In this document: piece after piece, positions 11,394 to 22,310 of the stretch
How positions within the stretch are numbered: the first letter of the stretch is position 1
Layout of the letters: the number at the start of each line of letters is the position of its first letter
NCBI RefSeq assembly: GCF_003590095.1
Contig: NC_039480.1
Coordinates: forward strand, 17,337,328-17,401,327
DNA from: Trichoplusia ni
Taxonomy: Eukaryota > Arthropoda > Insecta > Lepidoptera > Noctuidae
Direction of reading: 5' to 3'
Length of the DNA stretch: 64,000 bases
Position numbers and translations under genes: made by a program
Notes under the pieces: generated by a model
Told to the model about the DNA's origin: nothing
Database searches by the model: none
What the model saw: only the letters and a program-made list of their open reading frames with translations

Positions 11394-12350
11394 GAAGCTT
11401 TCGACAGACGTGCGCACGCGCGCGATCCGAGATGCCGACTGGTTGGAGTGTCAAGTTTACTAAGCTATTCGGGTTATGTCGCTTCTATGGGGACCCGAGT
11501 GGCGTTATGTTGGCATTACGTCAGGGTAAGTGTTACATATAAAGGGCCCTTGGGTAAGGCTACTGTTTGTTGAAGCCATGCTGTTTAACTGAACTTAACC
11601 TATAAAATTATGGATGATGTTAGGGTATTATTTATACAAAAGCTTAAAGCAATGAAGACATAACTACTTATTAGTGTCTGAAACCCAGTTTTTTTTTAAA
11701 TGATGTCATTTTCTATTGGAATTTTAAAGTTGAGAATGCTATCTGCAATTTTTCTATTTACAATGGCCGATGGCCTATTTAAGTAGCGAAATTGGGGTCC
11801 TACTGTATTTAACTTGGTTGTATTGCAGTATTTGAATTAACTGGTTCATATCATCTATATTTTCGGACAGTCGTAAAATCTTTACCACAGCATTTTTTTC
11901 CAAAACTTACATTAGTTTTTTTTACTGAATATAAAGTAAGTGGAAGCAAGATCGCTCTTAAAATTGCTTTCTTATCTGAAAAATATACATTGTGTATTTT
12001 GAAACGATGAAACTTAATCCGAGTTCGGAGCTTTACAATTTAAGTACTAAGTGGCAACTAGTATAAAAGTAACAAAAAAAATTTTGCTTGGAAAAAGTGG
12101 ACAGAGCAAGGAAAAAGGGGTTGAAAAAAGTTACCGCTTCTTTAAACTTATAAAAGCAAAGTCTTTCAGAGGCATCAAAGCGATACCAAGAGGGACTTGT
12201 AATTTAAAGTAGAGAGCTATCTTTCCTATGGATTACACGGGTTACTGATTACCAAAAATGAATGAATGAATTACAATTTGTCAGATTAATGACGCTGACT
12301 AATTTCAAAGGCGAAGAAGATATAACTGTCAATACTGTCATATACATACA
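11394..12350. other. Non-coding; GC-rich near 11.4-11.55 kb
   Basis: The first ~170 bp are CpG-rich and sit just upstream of the candidate initiator at 11393 on the minus strand. The rest is AT-rich with nothing recognisable. Confidence 0.35.
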
Positions 12351-12600
12351 CTAGCTGTTGCCCGCGACTTCGTTCCCGTGGGTAGAAGAAGATATAAGTT
12401 ATGATTTATACCCGTCCTGTTTTTTTTCACATTGTATCTTCGCTCCTATTAGTCGCAGCGTGATGGTTTATAGCCTAAAGCCTTCCTTGATTAATGGTCT
12501 ATTCAACACAAAAAGAATTTTTCAATTTGGACCAGTAGTTCCTGAGATTAGCGCGTTCAAACAAACAAACAAACTCTTCAGCTTTATATATTAGTATAGA
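12351..12600 (-). mobile_element. Helitron-like element, copy H3
   Basis: Full length. CTAG lies at 12351-12354 and, on the element strand, is followed by T. TCTATACTAATATATAAAGC lies at the other end (12600 downwards). An open frame runs through most of it, but this follows from the repeat consensus and recurs in other copies; it is not a gene. Confidence 0.75.
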
Positions 12601-12837
12601 GTATAGATTAGTATAGATAAATAAAATTGTCAGTAAAATAATTAAGTATATTATCTTCTTTACTATAGGTATATCTTTATTATCACAGTATCAGCAAATC
12701 GATCGTAAGTAAGAAATTAATTGATTCATTATCACATACCAAAGACTCAAACCCATTTTTTTATTTGAAACTAACATTAAGTCAATGACATTAACTTTAC
12801 GCTTCGATACTTTACTAGGGTATTTGAGAATCACAAT

Positions 12838-12955
12838 TAAACGGTTGAGGATGCGATGGGTAGGGATTCAAACCCTTCTGATCACCAACCTTGACCTTTG
12901 GAGGCAGTTGACCGTTCCGCCTCTTGGGTTGAGGGAGCTATCCTACACGATGCCA
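12838..12955 (-). mobile_element. tRNA-like SINE head, diverged
   Basis: On the minus strand a B-box-like GGGTTTGAATCCCT lies ~50 bp after CAAGAGGCGGAACGGTCAAC. No acceptor stem closes. Probably a SINE remnant. Confidence 0.3.
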
Positions 12956-14099
12956 TAAATGATGACTTCAATACAACATAAGGCTTACTGTTAATACGAC
13001 ATGAGTATAATTAAAAGATATTTCTTTTTCTTTTGCACTAAGTAATTTATTAATCCATAATAGGGGATTTCACTTATATTTAAGTCACATGCATAGAGAC
13101 GTCGCGTAATCGCCAACTTTGCAGATTAATGTTTTACTTTGAACGACACTAAAAATGTTCTTAAAACATTATGCGGCAATTTAGACGAGACATATTTCAC
13201 AAGTTACTGCTTATGGAAATACCTCAGATGTATGGAATCTCTACTATAGATTAAGTATCTGTGACATATCGCTTTCATATATCGAAGTTCTTTCAATAAT
13301 TGTGGTATAAGACATGAGAAATCAAATAGTAATCTTCTTTTATATCAGTTAGCAAAGTTTAAAGGAAAGGCGATAAGTAAGATGATGGCGTAAGTGTAAC
13401 GTTTTCCACTGAACTTGCGGTCATAACAGTGGAATGCAAACAAAGTTTTAACTGTCTTCTTTCTTTTCCTTTCAATGGAATAACACTGTTTTCTTGTTTT
13501 GACTTAGATTAAGAGGAAATTTGCGTATGGACAAGTTCCAAGAAAGAGCTACGGTTTTTTCCTTATACACATTTTTTTGGTTGCTTTGTTACAAATTCCT
13601 AAGGTGATTATTTTTGGAATGTGTAGAAACTTACATGTACCGGTAGAATTTTTGAAATAATGACAGTGTTACATTTAGCGATTTTGCTATCCTAGGCAAA
13701 TTTTTGCGATGGTTTCTATTAACATCGAGTCAGATTCCGACCAATTTATGTATAAATAGAAAATACCATTTGGCATAACACTAGAAAACCAGAATAACTC
13801 TTTTCTTACGGTGCAATATTTTCTCGGCTAAGAAATGTATGTCAAATAGATTCATAAGAACGACGATAATCAATTAAAATAGCTACCAATCATGTTTTCT
13901 TCGAGTATTTATATCGCTAAGTAAAATTCTACATGTGGAAAGCCTGTAGACATGAAATCATCGCCTCGCCGGGGGGCAAAATATGTAGTTTGGAGTGAGG
14001 CTTCACTGTGCGCGGAAGCGAGAGCGGAATAATACTATGGTAATATGTAAAACAATCAGTGATTTTTGTACTGGAGATCTAAGAAAGCAAAGAAATCAC
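12956..14099. other. AT-rich non-coding stretch
   Basis: No gene or named repeat is recognised. A short GC-rich patch at 13960-14030 has no splice or ORF support. Confidence 0.35.
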
Positions 14100-14172
14100 A
14101 AATCTGTGGCGTACCTTGGAAGACGCGTCTTTAAAGAAGGAGTACAAGAGCCTGATAATGATGATCATGATT
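14100..14172 (+). mobile_element. LINE 3' end with GAT tail
   Basis: TGGCGTACCTTGGAAGACGC followed by GAGCCTGATAATGATGATCATGAT resembles the end of a non-LTR retrotransposon ORF running into a GAT-rich tail. Confidence 0.35.
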
Positions 14173-14282
14173 AAAGATAAAATTTATGAAGTTAATATTA
14201 ACAAAACTTTGCTATATAATGCTGTTTAAATGTATTATAAAGCACTTGGGAAGCGGTGAAGGGTGGGCGCAACTGGGTGCTG

Positions 14283-14357
14283 TAAAATGTAATCTGACTT
14301 TCAAAAAGTGCTACTTAGTAGCCTAATTTGAATAAATGAATTTTGATTTTGATTTAT
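14283..14357 (+). mobile_element. LINE 3' tail (AATGAATTTTGATTTTGATT type)
   Basis: GTGCTACTTAGTAGCC, then AATTTGAATAAATGA, then a (TTTTGAT)n tail: a common lepidopteran LINE 3' end, different in UTR from the element at 8.9-10.2 kb. Confidence 0.5.
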
Positions 14358-14450
14358 ATCATAGCCGTTTTCAGAGACACAAATATTAAGCGAACAACTA
14401 AAGCCAAAAACCCCAAGAAAAGAAGCAAAATTCTGAAACGAATTTCCTAC

Positions 14451-14693
14451 CTTATAATGGTATTTAATAACATGAATAACTAAAACAGCAACCTTTCCAA
14501 AACATGCCTCATCATTCGCCCCGCTGTCTGTACCACCGCTTCCTACACAACCAATCATTATAAAACCAATAGACGTCGATGCAGCGGCTTCCAATCACGC
14601 AATACCGTTGTGTTTATCTGTACCATCGTCGACGCCGCCAACAGCAATGAGAATCCAAACTATTTTATGTAATTTAACGCTATTTATTGGCAT
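14451..14693 (-). pseudogene. Candidate secreted-protein first exon broken by one TGA
   Basis: From ATG at 14693-14691 (context GACAATGC) the frame reads MPINSVKLHKIVWILIAVGG, which looks like a signal peptide: a basic start, a hydrophobic core and small residues. It continues to codon 32, then meets a TGA at 14597-14595. The same frame then stays open for 48 more codons (Gly/Ser/Ala-rich, two Cys) to TATAAG|GTAGGAAAT, a usable donor with GT at 14450. So 81 codons contain one stop. It could be a decayed exon, a polymorphic or erroneous base, or chance. No family is recognised and no downstream exon was found. Confidence 0.22.
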
Positions 14694-16547
14694 TGTCAGT
14701 ATTATGTAGCTTGTATTGGCCAGTTCTGTTATCAGGTGCTGATTGGAATTTAGTTCGATGTTGCTGTCGCTTTGTTTGATTTTTATTCCAAAAAGGCGTA
14801 GATATAGTGAACTTCTTAGCCTAGACCAAAAGGCCCTGTCCTAAGAAGGTGGCACAAAATAGTCTATGTATCTACTGTTTGTGTGTATACAATTTTTTGT
14901 TAAAATTACTTTCGATTCAAATAGCAGAGTTTCTAATATAAAATTACAATTTAGGGGTACAACAGAATATTGACTAAATGTTATTTAAGTTTATTTTATT
15001 ATGTTCGTTTAATGTAAGCTATTAAGAATGTATCGATTAATTTATGGCCCTATTAATTTTGTGTCAACGTTTTGGATAGGACGTAATTATTTTGACCATT
15101 GAGAGATTCCGGCTGGACCGTAAAATTATCTTTACCTAGGTATAAATTACATGTCTATGAAAACTAGTCATTTCACTAACAACCTCGTCAGTATTAATGT
15201 ACCTAGCTAATAAGTCTCACTATTGTTTAAATCCGTCTATACCTACTGTTAAAGCTTTCACACACTTAGTAAAGTGTACTAAATCTTACTTTATGTACTT
15301 TCTAACGAAATGAAGTGCCTAAAACGATGCATTGTCTGCTCTCCAGGGAATACAACTTGTCTTTACGGTATGCTTAGGGCATTGTTGTTTGATGAGCTGA
15401 ATTATTCAGAAATACTGTGGTTTGGTCTGCGGGTGGAATTTTGTATAACTATTCAAGTCAGAAATAGTTTTTGAGTGCTAAATATTGTGCGGCTTTTTTT
15501 GTTGTCTTTTAATGTTTTAACTTAGACTTAGCTTAGGCTATTTGAGCTCAAAAATGGCATGTACTTACTAGATCAGTGTTGCGGTACCTAGGTCATCTAC
15601 ATGAATCGCATTATTCTGTGTATTAATTTGGCCAAAATTTGCAATTTTTTGTCACCTCTTTCTATGTAAGAATTTTATGACTTCTATATGTGTCTAATGG
15701 CAATCGATGGTAATTCTTTGATTGTTAGTATTTTATTTACAAATAGGTGAAAGAGTAAATTAATCAATTCATTAAATTTGGTATTTGGTAAATAACTTAT
15801 GAATGTTATTTTTTTTCATTTCAGTTGCATACCATAGAATGTCGGTATAGTATGATTATAAAATAATATAATTAGAACAGCTTGTATCAAAACATCTTCA
15901 TTCTACAACAAGCGCCATCTGTAGTTTTGTTTAAGAACTAAACTAGAAAGGTATATTGGCAAGGTTTACTTCAACATGATGTGAAAGTTACGCAGAGAGC
16001 TTACTCATAGTTGGCATCCATTTCAATAGGTTTCGCTAGATGGCGTTAACACTCATAGTGCTAGAACATGTTATTCTACTCGTTTTTAAATGCTTTTGTT
16101 ATTTTTCATTAATGATAACTGCTCAAAGATAAATGATAACTCCTTTAATTATAATGTTTGCAGCTTGTGATGAAGAACAAACATATGCAAAATTGTTAGT
16201 CAATTTCTAAATTAAGTGCATAAAGTAGCCTTTTACTCGGCTTTAAATTATCATTAAAAGCTGATCACGAAAATTGGACTCGGTCACAGCTAACGTACCT
16301 AGAAAGTACCTTCAAAATCGTCGTTTATCTAAATAAGATATTTTTTACATAAATCCTCAAAAAGATATTTTAATAAAAGAGAATTTATAAAACATTGTAA
16401 GTGCTTATAAATGTACATTATTTAAACATTTGTCTGAAACTAAATTCAAAGGTATTCAAACTCTTTCTTTCATACTCCCTGTTTCTTTTAAGAAACTTCA
16501 TGAGTGAACAACTAAGTATCAGTGACACACTCTAGTCCCAAACAACA
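14694..16547. other. AT-rich non-coding stretch
   Basis: Nothing gene-like was found. AGATGGCG-type words at ~15.9-16.1 kb are common in lepidopteran intergenic DNA. Confidence 0.35.
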
Positions 16548-16627
16548 TACATTTGTCCTTGGTCGAAATTGTACCCATGAGCTTCGGTATAGCAGTCACT
16601 GCCACTAACCACAAGACCAAAGGCGAG
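16548..16627 (-). mobile_element. tRNA-derived SINE head
   Basis: On the minus strand, CTTGTGGTTAGTGGCAGTG (A-box) is followed by GCTCATGGGTACAATTTCGA (B-box), with spacing as in a tRNA. The outer arms do not pair like a functional tRNA. Confidence 0.45.
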
Positions 16628-16777
16628 TCAACTATGTCAGTGGTGTATAACTAAATCATTTACAGCTCCATAAATACAGTAAAGAACAGACAAGGTTATC
16701 AAATACAGCCTTAATACTAATTACTAGTGTGCGGGAATATGTGTGAAAATAACTTCGTATATAAATCTGTTGCTAAA

Positions 16778-17028
16778 TCTATACTAATATATAAAGCTGA
16801 AGAGTTTGTTTGTTTGAACGCGCTAATCTCAGGAAGTACTGGTCCAAATTGATAAAATATTTTTGTGTTGAATAGACCATTCATCGAGGAAGGGTTTAGG
16901 CTTGTAAGCCATCACGCTGCGACTAATAGGAGCGAAGATACAATGGAAAATGTGAAAAAAAAACCGGGCAGGTATAAATCATAACTTAATCTTCTACCCA
17001 CGGGGACGAAGTCGCGGGCAACACTTAG
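16778..17028 (+). mobile_element. Helitron-like element, copy H4
   Basis: Full length. It starts A|TCTATACTAATATATAAAGC and ends GTCGCGGGCAACACTTAG|T; the terminal CTAG is altered to CTTAG by one inserted base. The internal GTTTGTTTG run is present. Confidence 0.75.
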
Positions 17029-18258
17029 TATCTAATATGAGACATTCTTTTTCCAGAAATAGATAGGAGAATCGATTACATTATTGTTTTCGAAGAACTG
17101 TGTACCTATATATATATATTTGGACTGATAGACGAGAATCAAACATCACTAGGGTCTGTTTCCAGAGAGACTGTTTACATGAAAATAAAGAATTTGAAGC
17201 AAGAGCTTAGCACTAAAGATATTAGCATTCTACTAAACTTCTAAGCGGTGGACACATGGACCGTATGGCAGCCTACCCTCCTGCAAAGTAGACTGGTTCT
17301 TTAAGTGAGAGTATATTTTTTCAAGTATGTTTTTTAAAGTCTTTTTTTAACAATGACTCCTGTACCATGTGTGATTGATATGTTGATGTCTATAGTAAAA
17401 ACTTATGTTTATCATATGCAGAAAAAGACTACTATATTTGTGATCCTCCGGAGCCCAGCTCGTTCAACAAATTCATATTATCTACTGGCGTAGAACGAAG
17501 AATGATACAAATATAGTGGTTTCTTAGGTTTACGCGAACGTTAGACATTGAAATGAAACTACTTTTACGGATTTTTTCATCATCATGGTCACGGGCAGAC
17601 TGAGATGGCGTTCGTCTTGACAGAAGATGGTCCTCGTTCTACCTTCATATTTTAATTAATTATTTGTGGTCCGACCTACGCAGTATGAGCTCACTCATGA
17701 TACCTGCAAAGGTTTCGAAACGTCGGGAACTAAAATCAACTCAAACTAAAACTCTGAGAAAAGCTAGCCAATACCATTAAAAGTAAAATATATTTCAGTC
17801 TCAACCTTGTTGTTAATCCTGGGCATAAATAATAAATATTATAATATCTGCAAAATTTCCGTAGAAAAATCCCAACACGACCACACCCAGTCAAGCAAAA
17901 ATAGGGAAGGTTTTGTAATACTAACATTATTTATACCTACATTGTAACATAGTTTTTTTTAGAGGATTCAATTTAATCACGTAAAATGAGCAAATGTGTG
18001 TGTGTGTTTATTGATGTTTTTTACACGGATAGATTAAAACCAGGATTAACAAATATTATAGTTTTTATCCCGATTTTGGGTTCTCGTGGAATCATTTTTG
18101 ATTTATAGCGTGCGGTCCCGCGGGCAAAGTTAATAAATAAAAATTTGATACTCTACACTTGTACCACTTTTTAGGATCAAGAAAGAAATCAAATTATAGT
18201 TTAAGATATCCTAAAACTATGGTAGTCGTTATGGGTGAAGCTGCAAGTCTGCATGTAG
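17029..18258. other. Non-coding stretch
   Basis: It holds the repeat at 17516-17575, a (TG)n run near 17996-18008 and a GCGGTCCCGCGGGC patch at 18111-18124. No gene is recognised. Confidence 0.35.
17516..17575. repeat. ~60-bp repeat shared with 37.7 kb
   Basis: GTGGTTTCTTAGGTTTACGC, then GAACGTTAGACATTG, then AAATGAAACTACTTTTACGG matches 37702-37764 with only a 3-bp insertion and about one substitution. The block is followed by unrelated sequence in the two places, so it is a dispersed element end, not a segmental duplication. Confidence 0.6.
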
Positions 18259-18631
18259 TTAAAAAGCCATCGGCGTCATAGAGAGACAGGTAACATACCT
18301 GAAACAAGATAATAAATACGAATTAGTAACTAATTTAGGGTTGGTTTATTTGCGAATCAGATAATTAAAAAGAAATCACTTAAAACCGAGTCAGACTCGC
18401 GACACTAAGGGGCTGCACAGACCCTAATTTTTAAAAGAAAATGGTTACCGATCTTATGACTGTACTAAGATTAACAAAGATGGTCAAAGATTGTTTTTAC
18501 CCTTTGGGCAAAGATCCCCAAACAGTTTGTGTCATTACAACAAGATTTAAAACCATTCGCCTTTGATAACTGTACTATAATATTATATACTTAGGTAGGT
18601 AAAGATGACAATAATCATATATTGAACACAC

Positions 18632-19227
18632 CTGACACAATCATGGGCGCACTCCCTCAGGCGGCAGTAGCTGCAGCTGCATGATGAGTAACAGGATCCC
18701 AGGTCTGAGTCCGCCACGCTGACGGAGTCGAACCTGGGAGCCAGTCCTTCTCCGGAGCTCGGTACTGTGTGGGAGCCGCGCCACCTGGAATTAGCGAGGA
18801 AGAGATTTTAATGACCATACTTTGAGAGTTGTTTTTTTTTTAGTATATTAAAATTTAAATTAGGTTAGGTAGTATGTATTTAAAATAACGAAAAAATAAT
18901 AATGTTAGTTTGTCACATTTAGATACATTTATCAATTGAATTAATCCAGCCATCGACATCCTTATGTAGATGACAAAATAAGAACCTAAAAGCATGGCAG
19001 AAAAATGCTCTACATGAATGCAGGCATATTTAGTATCATATCGTGGCACTTTACTTGGCAACTTACTTGGCACTTTTTCCATCAACGTGTTCCACGACAA
19101 CATTCCAAGTCCTGTGTATGAGGTAGAGGAGGAACAGGACCCTGGAGGACTCCGCATGACGAGGCGGCTCTCGTTGTTTCCGTCCCCGCCATTTGCGACT
19201 GGCGGCGCTGCTCAGCCCGCTGCCCAT
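18632..19227 (-). CDS. Candidate two-exon coding segment, product unknown
   Basis: Two GC-rich blocks fit together as minus-strand exons. Exon a (19227-19067) opens with ATGGGCAGCGGGCTG (Met-Gly-Ser, a possible N-myristoylation start), 15 bp after an in-frame stop, and ends CCAA|GTAAGT in phase 2. Exon b (18784-18632) begins after TAATTCCAG and ends GTCAG|GTGTG. Joined in this frame they stay open for ~104 codons: a basic N-terminus, then FDSVSVADSDLGSCYSSC, then a Cys-rich stretch of seven Cys in 19 residues. A possible last exon (18298-18259, after TTGTTTCAG) would add 13 residues and a stop. In the phase-1 alternative, exon b instead encodes a frame ending in AAAATAA and a stop, so the frame is not certain. 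The family is not recognised. Confidence 0.3.
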
Positions 19228-19284
19228 TGCGGAGCAGAATCACTTCATTATATGACAACCGTTCGATGAACTTGGGTGTTTTCT

Positions 19285-22159
19285 GGAAACCAAAAACAAT
19301 GCAATTAAATTTTAAATCCATTCAAATTGTTCTGAAATAATACATGCGCATATTGCCTATGTGTGACGTTCTATTTTTGACTTTGAATTTGAATGCGTTT
19401 ATTTGTTCTTAGACACCGAAATTATCACATCTGCTTTATGACCGTTTAGCCCCTAATTTTGTACTTCGAATAGTCAAAAAATATCTTTCTTCTTCTGGTC
19501 TGTTCCATTTATAATAATGACGGTGTTTAATCATTTAGAAAATTCTCGTCTTTCCGACGCTTTCATCTCAATAAACGCAAAAAATAGTTTCACATAATAA
19601 ATTTCGCATTACTCTTCCTGCAATGTCCGGTCGAAAGAAAACTGTACCGACAAATGTGAACAACTCGAGCGTGAGGGTTTCCGCCGTCATCAATCATTTT
19701 ACTATTCTGTTGGAAATCTATGAGGAGGGTACCTACTACCGGTATTTTATAAATTATTGTGAAATGTTGAGGATTTTACATCATATTACTACGGAATGGG
19801 GAATGGAGACAAAAATGTGAACTTTTGAAGTGGAAGGTATTGAGGGATGAATTTTGTTATTTCGTATGTTGTACCGATTAGATATAAGTTACTGATGTTG
19901 ATAAGTTATGTTTTATGTGTATATGAGTAGTGTAATTGGTTTTTACCTTTCTATTCTATTCAATAAATAAATAAATAAATAAATGACATCACAAGGAAAG
20001 GAGTAACAGAGGATGAAAATTGCAAGGGCAGAAACACTTCCGGTTAGATCTTCCATATACGTAGGGATCAGAAGTACCCAATATATAAGATGAACGGTTT
20101 TAAAGTACAATCGAAAATCACACAACAAACTCAGAGCAAAACTTGACGAAATTTATTCGACCAAATGACAGCATTTCCCCGTCAAATGAAAAAAATAATC
20201 AATAAAATCAGTTAATCCAGTCCGAAAATCTGAATATACATAAATACATAAAAATTCTACCGTCGAATTAACCTCCTCTTATTGAGAGGCGGTTGAAAAG
20301 TAGATGATTACGTGACATTTGTGCACCAGTGTTTGGTCTACCAAATCACTTTCATCAGCGGATGTTACACCAAAGAAAACTTGTTCAGTATCATCAGATT
20401 ACCCTTTACTCTCCGGGGCTTGGATATTAATTTTATCTCTCGAAAACGAAACAAAGTCAGATATGAATCATAAAACAAAGTTCTGAGAAACAACATAAAA
20501 CAAAACCGTCCTAACTTTAAAGCAACTAGTTTTTCTACTTTTATCAGCTTAACTCTACAATTTGTCCGAAGAAATTTCATTACTACCTAGATAAGGCTAT
20601 CTGTACGTTACTCCTTTATGAAAAATGTTTATAACTAGGAAACTCACTTATTTATACGGGGATTGTAATAAACTGGAATTTATCTGTGCCGGGCTGTATA
20701 ATCTGGATTTTTATTACTCGCTGCCGTAGTGTAATTGAGACAGTGGTTCAATTTTGTTCGGTGTTTTTGAAACATCATGGTTTAACTCATGGGGTGGGAA
20801 GTAAAAACACCCTTAATTCGAAGATGTTGTTTTGTAATTTAACCTTTGATTGCAGCAATAGCTTGCGGGTGATGATTTTGGATTATCAGGGAGTTTGGAA
20901 GCTGACAAACTGACTGATTCAGATCACGTACTCTTCTGATGCTGTGGTAAATTATTATAGGAGGAAATTCCTCTCCTGTTCTATAAATATTCCTAACCTA
21001 CTTAAATAATGAAAGCAAAGGGTTGTACTTAACTGCGAAGATTTTGTGTCACAAGACACCAAGTTTACTATGTGCCGCAAGTTTACTATTGACTTACCCA
21101 TCGAATCTACAAAAGTCTAAAATACATTTCCTTTAGGCTGTAGTCAATCAAATTGTAAATCGATACCATGTTCTTGCAATTCGAATCTTTCGATTTAAAA
21201 TGTCATTGAAACGAAGTTACAGCCATCTATGTTATCATATATTTTTTTTAACTACCTGTTCTTTGACGGTAAGTTTGCAATATTAAATCCTTCCTCTAAC
21301 CGGTATTAGTTTACTGTTCATCTCGAACTACCCACATGTCGTGAGCGGCAACCACATTAATTATGTCCCACAGCAAAATAATGGACAGAAGTTTTTGTTA
21401 ACGCGATTCCACGGATGCAGTTTTCATTTTAAATTGCACTTATTCATAGCGTTGCGTTTTTCATTAAATTGTCAATTGAAATGCATTTTTAGTGGAATGA
21501 TATTGCCGTTTCATGGGAGTTTCGGGGAATGTGGTTTTTATAAATGGCACACTTCAAACGAATGGAATAAAATTGTGTTTTTTTTTGTTCCAAACCAATT
21601 TGATTTTGTATTGTTATATGCTGAAGTTACATGAAAAAGCAATGAAATAAAAATGGATAACATTTTTTGTAGGTAGTGCTGTAATTTAAAAAGGATTGCA
21701 ATATCACTAATAAATTAATTGAATCTAAAACCTAGAAGAAGTATTAAATAACAAACAAAAGTCGATTGTTAAACAATCTGATTCTGATTCATGTATCAAA
21801 TGAGGTGGGTATAAAATGACAAATCTCTATAATAGGTGCATTCCATCACTTATTCAATGAAAACAAAAGAAATAGTTCCATTCTTAAATTACTTAAATAT
21901 TTTCGTTTAATATGAGAAAGATCGCAAGCCTAATAGAAATCGAAACAGTCATATGCAAGTGAATATTTTAATTAGGCATCGTGGCAAAGGAGGCTCTATT
22001 TGCAGTTTCCTGTCAAAAAGCTAATTAGTGTTCCACGCGACTCAAAGTTTCACTACATATTAAACCAGAACTCATCTTGACATACTGCTTAGGAATTCAC
22101 TATGTATTAATCATGAATAAGGCTGGCTACAGACATTCAATAATTTGGTGCGGATTTTA
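19285..22159. other. AT-rich non-coding stretch
   Basis: The likely acceptor TTTGGTTTCCAG upstream of the candidate exon lies near 19285 on the minus strand. An (AAAT)n run occupies 19961-19984. No gene is recognised further right. Confidence 0.35.
19961..19984. repeat. (AAAT)n microsatellite
   Basis: About five tandem AAAT units. Confidence 0.8.
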
Positions 22160-22184
22160 GTCGGTGAGGTTCTATGCGATTTTT

Positions 22185-22310
22185 TTTATTGACGACTCCC
22201 GTAGTAAGGAATTTCCACAAACATTCAAGACACCTGCATAAAGGCGCAGGATAAACCTCAGAACAAGCATTTGCCCTACACACAAATGCTCGCAATAAAA
22301 TAACTAAGCC
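22185..22310 (-). mobile_element. tRNA-derived SINE, partial copy
   Basis: It contains GACTCCCGTAGTAAGGAATT, then TTCCACAAACATTCAAGACAC, then CACACAAATGCTCG, the tail blocks of the SINE seen whole at 56.1 kb, in reverse orientation. The tRNA head is missing. Confidence 0.5.

Noticed and set aside
12358..12594. Open frames such as MPATS(S/F)PWVE... inside 12.4, 30.7 and 35.3-kb repeats
   Set aside because: They recur in each Helitron-like copy and follow its consensus; no start context, no splice signals, no conserved protein.
19018..19269. Plus-strand open frame over the candidate exon at 19.1-19.2 kb
   Set aside because: The GC-rich block is open in several frames; only the minus strand offers a strong acceptor, a GTAAGT donor and a phase-matched partner exon.
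19632..19740. Cys-containing plus-strand frame near 19.63 kb
   Set aside because: Only two splice-like edges of poor quality, no partner exon, and the frame ends within 40 codons.
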